The notes under the pieces: generated by a model
Seen by the model: only the letters and a program-made list of their open reading frames with translations
What the model was told of the DNA's origin: nothing
Databases searched by the model: none
NCBI RefSeq assembly: GCF_001540865.1
Contig: NC_033632.1
Location: 7,214,743-7,278,742, forward strand
Direction of reading: 5' to 3'
Length of the DNA: 64,000 bases
DNA from: Ananas comosus
Lineage: Eukaryota > Streptophyta > Magnoliopsida > Poales > Bromeliaceae
Shown: positions 24,601 through 36,600 of the stretch, piece after piece
Layout of the letters: each line of letters begins with the position of its first letter
Position numbering within the stretch: the first letter of the stretch is position 1
Position numbers and translations under genes: made by a program

Positions 24601-27600
24601 TTCACCGGTGTAAAAATTGTCAAGCATTCGAAGGGCAAATTCAAAATACTGGCTTGTATACTCCTCTGCCCATTCCCATTATGTGTCGTAAGGATATTTT
24701 CATGGACTTTGTCCTAGGCCTACCCAAGACTACACGCCTCCTAGGCCTACCCAAGCCTACACGCCATGTTGATTCAATTTTTGTGGTTGTTGATCGTTTT
24801 ACAAAAATGGCTCATTTTATTCCTTGCAGAAAAACTTCTGATGCATCACATATTGCAAAATTATTTTTTTAATGAAAGTGTATGTTTACATGGTATTCCT
24901 AAATCAATTATCTTTGATCAAGATACAAAATTTGTTAGTCATTTTTGGAGAATTTTAATATCAAAAGTAGGAAGCAAATTGAATTTCAATAGCTCCTACC
25001 ATCCACAAACTGACAGACAAATAGAATAGTAAATCAATCTTTGGGTAATCTCTTAAGATGTTTAGCTAGAGAAAAACCAACACAATGATTTTAATCATAC
25101 CTCAAGCTGAATTTTCTTATAATAGTTCCATAAACCAAACCATTGGAAAATCTCCTTTTGAAGCTTTATATGGTTGTCCTATAGCCCACTTCCTTGACCA
25201 AGCATCCATACCTTACAACGGTAGAATTAGTGCAGATGCCGAATATTATCTAAAATAGATTCAAGAAATGCAACAACAGGTTAATCAGAGGTTGCAGACT
25301 TACGGGATTCTACTATCAAGTACAAGGAGTCGGCGGATAAATATCGCCAAGGTATGACTTTTAATGAAGGGGATAATGTCTTAATCTATTGTAAGAAAAA
25401 AAAGGGTTCCCAACTGGAGGCTATAGCAAGTTGAATAGGAAATACAGGCCATTCAAAATTCTGTAGAAATTAGGGGAAAATGCATATCTAGCTGATCTAC
25501 CCCCAGAAGTATCGACGTCCTCGATCTTCAATGTCAGTGAGCTATACGAGTACCATGGAGAGGCCCCCTCTACTATCGATATTGATGGCTTGACATCTCG
25601 CACCGACACTGAAATGCCATCAGATGGCATGGAGGATATTCTGGACGTGCGCGAATCTACAACGCGACGTGGTACCCATCGCGATACTTGGTACATTGGC
25701 ATAGACAACCATTGTCTGATAGCAGTTGGATTTCTGATGCGGAGTTGCGCCAATTTCGAGAGGACTTATACCAGAGCTATCGAGATGCCTTCTCGACGGG
25801 GTCGAGATTTCTCCAACTCGGGGAGAATTGATGCAGCAAATAAACCTTTATTTTTAAATGCAATTTCTTTTTATTTTATAAGTTCGTGTTTGATTCGGAT
25901 TTAAATCATTTAGTTTTAGTTGATTTGGCTCATCCAATCCCTTATCTCCAATAAATATTGAAAGATATTGAAACAATCCCCAAAAGACCTCTTGAATCCC
26001 CCAACATTGCTTCCTTTTCTATGCATGACCCTTGGGTGACCGTGTTGTGTTGAAGACGAACAGACAAATTTATTATAAGATGGGCTCTCAACCTTATAAA
26101 TACTTGGTTCTTGATGCTTTGAGGGTAGATTTTGATGAATAGAAACTCCTTCTCTTGTTCTTTAACCTTGCCGCGTTGTTCTTCTTCCCAGTGTGATCAT
26201 CGACGCTTCTTCCTCGCACAAAGATCTTCTTCCTCAATTTGATCGTTGTCACTTCTTCCCCGTGACAAGATCAGCTTCTATTTCTACCCGTCCTCTTCTT
26301 CCGAGTCTCTGCCTCATCCTCTTCTTCCCTATTGCCGAAGTTCTACCTGTGGCATACTATCCTCCTCGTTGATCGTGGATCCTCTGCAATCGTGTGATTG
26401 GTGTATTTGACTGGGTAGGCAATCGTGGATGTTGATCGATTGTAGACGCCCTGTGTGCGCGGAGGTGACTAGTACACACAGTGGGTTTGTGCATGTGACT
26501 GGGTAGGCTTCCGTTATCGCCTCGGAGTGTGACATGCAGCCCTTTTATTGATCTCAGCAACTTTATTAAAAGAAACCTTCCAAAATAGATACATCTAATA
26601 TCTGAAAATACTCGTCACAACTAGACCCTAAATTTTTTCGCCCAATATTGACCTCTAAAATATTAATTATGAACTTGAAAGATTAAGTTTTAAATCACAT
26701 AAAACAAGTGATAAGAAATAAACAAATCAATTTATAAGAATGCCACATTTGTCTCTTGCTCACCTTCAAAGAAAATGAATATTTGCTGCTATCGCGTTTT
26801 ATCACCTTAAAAAGTTCAGCAGTTGCCCTTGGAGTAAGTCCGGGTTTGTTTTCTGAACCATAAATAGTGAAAGTCTTCCCAGAACCAGTTTGTCCGTAAG
26901 CAAATATACAAACATTATACCCATCAACAGCAGATTGTACCAAATACTGCATCAAAATTAGCAATATGCAAATTAGTCTTGGTAGTAAATGAAGAAATTG
27001 AACAGTATTTTCTCAATTCGAGCAATAAACCCAGAAAAGGAAAGTCCAGCAATTAATGTTATCTGTATGAACTTCCTTATCTTTAATAGACTTTTGCAAT
27101 GTCATTACTCCATAAAACGAAATAAACTTTCAAACTAAACTACCATTGTGTCTTCAAATACTTCATCTTGAGAGGCATTTTGGTCAAAAACACGATCATA
27201 AATGTGTTGCTTTGACTTATCATCTTTCCATGGATGCGCAACTGTGAATTCATCAGGACTCACAACTACATTCTTTTCTCTTTCAGCGATTTCCTTATCA
27301 CTCAAAGGACGCAAACGGCAGAAAACTCTTATCTTCCCTTTCATATCTGTCAAGTGTCAATTCAAATGGTTGACCGAATGTTTAAGTAGAATCAGACAGA
27401 GAAATAAAAGGGAAACAGAGAGGAAACCTTCAATTGTATTATAGTATCGTTTTCGCAAAATTTGCTCTTCCCTATAGAGTGCTTCTAATTCAGCCAACTG
27501 AGCACCTTGCTTCTGTAAAATTGCAGCTGTTTGCTCATTCTTCCTATCAATGTCCTATAACAATGTCACATAGTTTTATTCAATGTCAGTTTCATACAGC

Positions 27601-30600
27601 AGTTACAAATGAATATGACGGTAGTCTAGTTACATCTGATCGTAAGACTATGTTCTTTTGTAAGATCTAGAAAAGTTAAACACATACTGCTTTAAATTCT
27701 CGCAATTCTTCAAGTTCTTTTACGTTGTTCTGCAATGTATCTANGCAGTTACAAATGAATATGACGGTAGTCTAGTTACATCTGATCGTAAGACTATGTT
27801 CTTTTGTAAGATCTAGAAAAGTTAAACACATACTGCTTTAAATTCTCGCAATTCTTCAAGTTCTTTTACGTTGTTCTGCAATGTATCTAGTTCAGCATTT
27901 CTCAGCGTAAGCCTAGATTCAGCTGCTGTTAAGGCTTGTGAGGTGCTTTCCAACTTCTGCTCCAGTTCTGCTTTCTGCACTCTAAGTTTCCGATTCTCAT
28001 CGTAAAATTTTTCCAATGCACTTTTCTGCATTTTATGAAGCAAAGTCACTCTTGTTAGATAAATAAACAAAAAAAAAAAAGACTAAAAGATGTACACAGC
28101 AAATTTAAGTGGAAAATAAATGACCAAAAGGTCACACCTCTTCATTTGTCATTCTCTCAAGCCTTTGGACCTTCTGTTCAAGCAGAGATTTTTCCATCAG
28201 CAGCTTCTTAAAGGTTTCTTTTGACGCATGCAGTTCTTTCCTACATGTCTTCAACTCCTCCTGAATCTTACTCAACACCTTTGAACGAAAACAAAGAAGA
28301 AAAGTAATCAACAAATCATGCTCATTCAATAAACATGTCACAAAAAAGAAAGAGGTCCACAGATTATAAGCTCATTATGGATATACATTCAACAAGTAAT
28401 AAACTCATCATACAACAAGCACTATGGAGACTATGCAAATAAAAGTTCTGTTGAAAATACCTGTGTGCCGCCATCAGCATCTGCTCCATTATGATTATTC
28501 TCTGATGAAAAAAGCTCTTGAGTGTTCATTCTTGCCAACATAGCCTCCAATTTGGTTTTTTCCAACATTGCAGACTAATTAAGAAGCATAACATCAAGTG
28601 GTACAGATTAGAGAGGAACAAGGAAATTGGCAAGTACAAAAACAGGTAATGTTCAACAGAAGATAGGAACTAGTAGTTGCACCTGCAAAGCAACTTCTTT
28701 TTCATCGAACAGCGACTTGATTCTATCACGGTCGGATGTCACTTCCATTAAATTTTCTCTCTCAGACTGCAAAGCATCTCTTAGCGCTTCTAAATCCTCC
28801 TGCATCTGCCTTTCTTCTTTCTGCTTTGTATGCAGCTCCTGCAACAACTGGAGAGCACGAAAAGACAATTAGTTCCTTCAGAGATAAGTAGCACAATCCT
28901 AAGCATTTGTTGAAAGTTTGAAACGACCTCAATAGAGAGTAAATTAAAAAAAAATTATTGGCAAAACGTAGCAGAGTGAACAAAAGTATGGCCAATTAAG
29001 ACTCAAACTATATGTAAAACAAAAACTCAAGTACTAGGCTTGATATTTAAACCAAGGTTTTAAGTGCCCGTCGGCACGAGCCATATCCATCGTGCCGTAC
29101 CGTGCCAACAAGATACCGGCACGATTGTGAGGAAGTGAATTCTCGAAATTCGAGAGTTAGACTACATTTAAAATCGACTAATTGTCGAGCTGGTGTGCTT
29201 CGGAAAGTCCGATAACATCAAAAATGCAAAAAGGGCATTTAGGACGAACCCGCGAGAGCTTGGTGTAAAATCTGCTCAAGGAGCAAATTTCATGCTCTCG
29301 GGGACCGGTCCCTCTGGGAGGGGACCGGTTCCCGTAGCCCTTATTTTCGGAGAAAGCTCTCGAGGACCGGTCCCTCAAGGTGGGGACCGGTTCCCGTACG
29401 CATATTTTTTGGACAGCTCTCGGAGAACCGGTCCTCCCCTCAGAGGGACCGGTCCCCGTAGCCCGAAATTGCCCAGTGAGGGCTGCTTCATAAAAGGAAA
29501 GTTGAGGGGTTTATTTGCAAAATACCTATATGAGAGGCTTGGGGGACCCCTCCTCTCACTCACACACTCTCATTTCCCCTCTCCCACACTCTCATTACTC
29601 TCCCTCTCTCTCTCTAGAAAGAAGAAGAAAGAAAAGAAGAAAAAGAAGGAGAAGGAGTAGAAGAAGAAGAAGACCATCTTCTTCCTCTTGTTGGAGTAAG
29701 CTTGAAAGGGTAAGCTTCTAACCCTACAATGGTGGATTTCTTGTGATAGGGTTTTGTTGTTTAGAAATGGTTCGAATTGAACCTATTGGAGCTAAATAGA
29801 TGGTTCTAGCTCGAATCCGAAGCTCGAACCATGGATTTCTCCATTATTGCAAACCTAGGCCTCCGATTTGGGGTTTTTGGAAATCTAAGGTTTTGATCTC
29901 TTTTGATGGGTCGGAAACCTAATTGCTAAGTCTCTAAACGCGCAGGCGAAGACGGTTCGAGTATCCGTAGAGTGGGTGCGAAGTTATCGTCAAAAAGAGA
30001 CCCTCGGAGCTTCGTTCCCGCCTAGAAGGCCAACGAGGCGTCGTAAAGTCGGCGAATCGTATTCGAAGAGTCACGACATCGCCACGAGGTGGGTGGTGAC
30101 CATCCCGAAGCAGTTGAACTGCTCCCTATGTCTAAGTCTATCAAGTCGATCAATTGCATATTGTAATGTTGCATTATAGGGTGCTAAATGTAATTGTTAC
30201 ACATTCTTGCATGCTAGTAGAGTAGTGTAGAGTTGAGTTGCTTAACACCTAAATCTAGTATGCATAAGATAGTGTCAAGTGACCTGAGACCCTATAATGA
30301 AAGGATAGTTGATAAAGAATGAACATGCTTGTGGACGAGAACCTAGTAAAGTGCAAACTAGTGTATTGAGAACTTGTCAAAGGAACGAGTAGCATCTAGT
30401 TAACCATAAACACAGAACGAGTGGCATCTAGTGACATTAAACATGAGAATTTTAGTGTGGTCAGAACACTATGAAATTAAGTATTAGAATACTTTGATTC
30501 TGTGATAACACCAACCTTAGTTGGTAGGATGTTCCCAGTTCATGAGATTGGATCGAGCTCACGTAGCCTGTCTACATTTGTAGTGGTAGCTCCACACAAG

Positions 30601-33600
30601 TTGTGCACTCCGGAGTATTTGTCACTTGAGGGGGGTAGCCGCTAGCTGCCCGGGCAGCCGCTAGCTGTCCACAGGCGGTCTCGGGGGTAGTCGAGTAGTT
30701 GACCTCCTCCCCTAGGAGACTTACACGCGTGAGACTGAGAGAGAGCCTCGGTTTAGTCGAGAGATTGGGTGATCTAATGAATAACTTCATTGTTGAACAT
30801 AGTAGTACGATAGCTAGCCTTTTACTATGAGTTTCATGCATTCATTATATTGGATTGAGGCATAGTAGATTACTTTCTATTTCCTTATCATGCTACTGTC
30901 GTTTCATATCTATCTATCTGTATATCTATCTGTGCCTGCTTAGACCTAATGGGGAGATCGGTGGAGTCGGCGGCCGAACCCACTGGGAACTATTCGTAGT
31001 TCTCACCCTATTCGTAGTTCTCACGCCACCTTGTTGCAGGTCCGAGCTTGAGCGCCCCCGGTGAGGATCGCGGTAAAGGCGTAGCGCCCTAGAGGTTGTA
31101 GCAATTACTTTTCTATTTGCACTAGAGTTACCCTGTACCTATTTTGAGAGTAGATGATGTATAGGGTGAGGTTGTGAGAGGATTGTATATATTTATACAG
31201 GTTTGGAAGAATGCAAATTGTAATAAATGTATTAAAGTCTAATGAATTCAATAGTTAGGCATATCTCTCTTTTATTCACTTGTATGCTTTACTCGTGTTG
31301 CTTGCTCTTGGATTGTGTAGCACTGCTTGTGCTTTTGTTATCGTTGTTTGATCGTGTATGTAAGCGAGTGTATTTCCTGGGAACTTGTATACATGATCTT
31401 GTCGTTTTAGCCTTGGGCGGACAGGGGAGGTCCTATCCGTTCGGCGTCCGTTCGCCGCGCCCGAACCAGACCAAATAGGTGGCGGTCTCGGGGCGGGAGC
31501 GTGACAACGATACAGACCCCGTGCCAATGGCACAGCTCAAAACCCTCTATTTCTTTAAATTAGTAAGTAATTTCCTCAATAAAGTTCAAAAGATGTGATA
31601 AAAAGACAATAAATAGTTAGAATATTTTGTTGCTAAAGAAAATAAATATTTCATGCTATTATGTGTCGACACACAAGAATTTTTTTGACCAGCACGCATC
31701 GGCACAGCTCGGCACGCACCGTGCCGTACCGTGCCGGCGAGTTTCCAGCACGACCCCGTGCCACGACACTTAAATCCTTGATTTAAACTATAGTAGGTAC
31801 TCCTGGGAGAGAAGTTATACGACTACACATATTACAACTTAAGCTTGCAGTTTAAACTACAGCAGGAAGTGCCGAGAATGAGGAAATTTCCAACTATACA
31901 TATAGCAACTAGCTTCCCATTAGACTTGTTCATGACATCTTTGAAAGAAGAATACTACTCGATAACTACATCTTACCTGCATGCATTATATATAATGGAT
32001 ACATTACATTTAAAAATTCAACAAAACATAAATGCTAACCATTCATTGATTTCTACATATTCACACTGCCTGTTCCAAGGCTTGCATTGCACAGATAGAT
32101 TATAATTTTGATACCAATGTGTACTACGGGACTGTACAGTGTAAGTTAGAAGACATATACAAAATAATTTTAGCTACATAAATTACCCGATCCGCATTTT
32201 TTTGAGATTCTTCAACTGCTCTCGATAAATCCAGTGCATGCTTCTCATATATTTCCGTGCTTGGTGGCTTTACTGACTGAGAAATATCATTCTGAATAGA
32301 TGCACCGGCAGCAGCCCTCACCTTTGAATATCGGCGCAGCATCACATCATTTATGTGTGTTTGAAGAGCAACACATATTTCTTCCCCCTAGCAAAGCTCA
32401 CATTATATATTGAGATTTCTCTAATATTTGAGAGCATTGATGAAACAAAAACATAAATCTTTCGTAAAGAAGCGGAGCATATGAATGCCTGAACCTGCTT
32501 TGTTTCAAATTGGAAAATGTGAAGAACACCAGCGACTCTCATCTTAAAGAAAACAGCAGCGTTGCTGCTACCAAATTGCATTATATCTCTCAATTCAGCA
32601 GAGTGCAAGTACTCTTTAGGAACAGGGCGGAAAAAGTGCACCTGCGACCAGGAAAGAAGCATTGTCATTTTTTAATATCTAATTAAAACACATGAATCTC
32701 TATCTATCCAATAGGATGCAGGAAAAACAAACTCACCCCACGTTTGTTGATGCCCAAAATGATCCTTCCAGGTAAAAGGCCTATTGGGTCATCTATCTTT
32801 CGCACACTGAAGAAAACTGAGTTTCCGTAAGGGAGAGACCTCAGAATTCTGAGGAACTGTTGCCTCGCATCATCCTTCGACAAGTGTTCCTGCATCACAT
32901 CAAAATCCAGAAAAGCAATGTGAGAGATTTCAATATGAATTTTCTCAAAAAGGCAATATGATTCACAGTAGTTCAACTCAAGTGTCAACATAGCTTGTAA
33001 TTCATCGAAAAGCGGCCAAGTCTGGAAATCGTATATAGCATTGTTTCTGCATATAACATAGTTAGAAACACTGAAAGTTGCTTGTGTGCAGAAGAATACA
33101 TCTTTCCTCCAAATTTAACAGAAAAAATGAAAAGGAACTTGTAGCTGAGAATAAAGTATAATAGTGAGGTTGAACTGAACAACTGCTAAGAGCTTTCTGT
33201 AACCTAGATTTGCAACAAAGTCCCTTCTAGAGGATGAGTCCACTGTGTATTGAAGTGATATTTGTGCATGGTAAGGCAACATAGCATGCATGGTTAGGCA
33301 ACATAACATGGTCCACCATGAAGATTTAAGGAAAAGGTAATATGAGAGAGGAGGAGAAATAAAGTTTCTTTCTTCTCTTGTTCCTAATTTACCCTGAAGC
33401 ATTCAGTAAATTAATGCAAGTCTCATATAGCATTCAAGACAACCAAATAAGATGGGCAAAATAAATTTCTAAATCAAATAGAATAATCCAAAGATATTAT
33501 AGTGCTAAAACCAAGGATTTAAATGCCGTGGCAAGGGGTCATGCCGAAAACTTGCCGACATGGTACGGCACGGTGTGTGTCGGGCCGTGCCGATGCATGC

Positions 33601-36600
33601 CAGTCATAAAAAATTCATGTGTGCCGACACATGATAGCATGAAATATATATTTTCTTTAGCAACAAAATATTCTAAACGTTTATTATGTATTTTTATCAA
33701 ATCTTTTGAACTTTATTGAGAAAATTACTTACTAATTTAAAGAATAGAGGGTTTTGAGCTATGCCATCGGCACGGGGGTTGTATCGTGCCGATATCTTAT
33801 TGGCACGGTACAACACGGTAGATACGATCATAAAAAATTCATCTGTGCCAACACATAATAGCATGGGTGCCGGTCATAAAAAATTCATGGGTGCCTACAC
33901 ATAATAGCATGAAATATATATATTCTTTAGCAACAAATATTCTAAACGTCTATTATGTATTTTTATCAAATCTTTTCAACTTTATTGCGAAAATTACTTA
34001 CTAATTTAAAGAATAGAGGGTTTTGAGCTGTGCCATCGGCACGGAAGTTGTATCGTGCCGATATCTTGTTGGCACGGTACGGCACGGTAAATACGGCCCG
34101 TGCCGATGGGCACCTAAATCCTTGGCTAAAACAAAATATACAAACGATTATCTGGAAGACGAACACTCATCACAGTCAAATGATACCATTAATTGATAGC
34201 GAGAGATAATGTCAAGCTCCCACTCCCGTTTTCCTCTTGTAACCGCAATCTGTCTAGGTAAGAACCGTTCAAGAAGTGATATCCATTCACTGCAGAAAAT
34301 GGAGAAAACTATAAGGCGTTAGGAAAAAAAAAATGCCCAGCATACTAGATCATCAGAACAAGGAAAAAAGTGGTACAAAAATAATGTGAATTCTAATGTG
34401 ATCAGAGATACATACACACATGAATCAGGGTTGTCCACAAACCCAATCTCAACAAGAATTTGAAGAGCAGAGAGTTGTGCAGCATCATCCCTCCCAACTG
34501 GATAATTTCCCAAATTATAATCATGTTGTAGCTGCAAGAAATTGAAAACAGAATGAAATTATTAAAAAAAAAACATTATCATGGCCAGCTTATTCACTTG
34601 ATAGCAGTTTGGCATCCTGACTTGTACCTGCACATAAGAGAGCTGAACGAACATTGGATCTTCCACAGCTTCGTCAGATTCCCGAAATAGCCGTTTCTTA
34701 AATACAAGTTTGCAGTGCAAAATCTCTCCTTTGTTGCGGTCCTTAGCTGACTTGAATTCAGCAAGCAAATCACCAATATATTTGTTATCATCTAATCCGA
34801 TATATTCCTCTGTGAACCATAAGAGAAATACATGGCATCTATTAGGAGGGTTATTTTCTTTTAACCAGCAATATTAGAATTGTATATTCTATCTTTTGAG
34901 GTAATTAAACTTCACTATATCTATATAGCTGGACTACTCAAAGAAGTACCATTGCCAACATCAGAAGATTTCGATCCACTGACAACCTTTCGACACTCAA
35001 AGAGACTGAAACTGGAGTAGACTGAAAGTTTGATGATCCGTGCAAGTTCCTGGAGAAAAATTTATTAGTTTAGTCTCCATATAAAGAAACTTTCTATACT
35101 ACCTATAAATAAATGGTTTTGGGATGACAAAAAAGAAAAAACAGTTAAATATTTCTTTTTTCACAATCAACTGTTGATATTTTCCAGGTGAAAAGAACCT
35201 ACATGACAAGGAAGTGCAGATGAAGCTAAGGCATTAAAGTAATACAATATATTACTGTACTTGAACGTCAATGGAAGGTGAAAAAAGAAACATTAAACAA
35301 TCTAAAAGAAAGCTGGTACCGATGTACTGTTCCAAACAAAGAAAAGATAAGATACTCATGCCATCTTCGATTAATATATATCATATATATCTCGGCCCAA
35401 AGTCAAATTGAAAGACTCTTTCACGTTACAAAGAAACTGAGAGCAAAATGATATTCATACCCAAGCTGAAGAGTGAAGAGTGAAGACCCAATAGGCTGCT
35501 AATCTAGGCAAGGCTTCTCAAGTCTCAACCAAGAACCACCATGCTCACACACAAGAACCAAGTTTCCACTAAGTTTTTTCAGAAGATTTTAGACAACTCA
35601 ACACTAGCCAATCCAAAGGAGAAATTTTTACTGCCAACTAGGTGATCTGACCTAATATGGCACTCGAGATCATCTACGTCATGAGGTCATGAATTGAAAA
35701 ATAAATAAATAAATAAACACTACAGTGAATAAGAAAACTATGAAATGTACGATTACTAGGTTCTTGTTAGTTCTTTCTTCTAGGGTATGAGTATTCCTAG
35801 CCTAAATCTCTTCTGTTCTTCAGCATGTACTCCTCTCAAAGTTTTAGGACAAAAAAAAATATAAGTTCACATCAGAAAAATATTGTTTAAAATCGTCGGA
35901 CCGAATGGGCCCTTAGGCCTTCGCATAACATTACCATGCCCTCACCATCCTTTTAGTAGTTATCATAAAGAAATAAAAGGACACTAGTGCAGGGCCCGCG
36001 CTTTGCGGCGGGTAGTCAATGAAAATATATAATTATTAAAATTTTAAGATTAAAAAATTATAACTAAATAAAAAACTTATAAAATAGTGTTATGTACATT
36101 ACAAAAAATAACTTTTTTATTAATATTTTCTTAATTTTTGAAAAGTTACATTATTCTAACAACTTTATTTAAAAATTAATCAAGTTTAATAGTTTTGAAA
36201 ATTGTTCTATAAATAACTTTTTTAACTCAAAAGTTAAAATTGGGGAACTTATTTCAAATTGCCGAAAAGGCGAAGATGTCTTTACCTTGTTAAAATTGAT
36301 TGGAAAAAAAGAATTCTTACATGCACATGATATATATTAACATTCTATACACCACAACTTATATTAGATGATAAATATTTTGATATCAAAACTTAATTAA
36401 ACATATATGACCTACAAAGTTAATAATTTAAATTATATTTAATGAATTAGATTTTAAAATAAAAAAACGAAAAAAAAAAGAGTCGAAGAATAAAAAAAAA
36501 TACAAATAAAGAAATTCAAGATGAAACAACAGCTACTACAGTAAAAATATAAGAAGTATTCAAAAAAAAGAAAAAAAAACTATAAGAAGAATTATATTTA

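Larger units (their letters stand above)
12652..27346 (-). other. KCBP: KCBP exons 18-23: C-terminal motor, neck mimic and calmodulin tail
   Basis: The motor starts at [14 protein letters not shown] (about residue 900). It keeps the P-loop GQTGSGKT (984-991), switch I NDESSRSH (1097-1104) and switch II DLAGSE (1130-1135). Exon 23 carries the basic amphipathic calmodulin-binding helix around [20 protein letters not shown] (1233-1252). An acidic stretch [12 protein letters not shown] follows, matching the autoinhibitory neck mimic of KCBP. The last residues ([18 protein letters not shown]) are encoded partly by a CT/GA microsatellite and look lineage-specific. A C-terminal motor is the kinesin-14 arrangement. 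Confidence 0.93.
29053..31780. mobile_element. hAT-like GTGCCG element split by a solo LTR (intron 12)
   Basis: The ends CAAGGTTTTAAGTG and (opposite strand) CAAGGATTTAAGTG are inverted. The exact 8-base target duplication is ATTTAAAC (29045-29052 and 31781-31788). The outer parts are full of GTGCCGTACCGTGCC-like repeats. The LTR at 29126-31506 lies within it; the element itself is about 340 bases. Same family as 33512-34124. Confidence 0.85.

Noticed and set aside
27663..27743. Second copy of the end of KCBP exon 16
   Set aside because: An identical 145-base repeat across a single N; it lacks the exon start, and using it would repeat part of the coiled coil. Treated as an assembly artefact.
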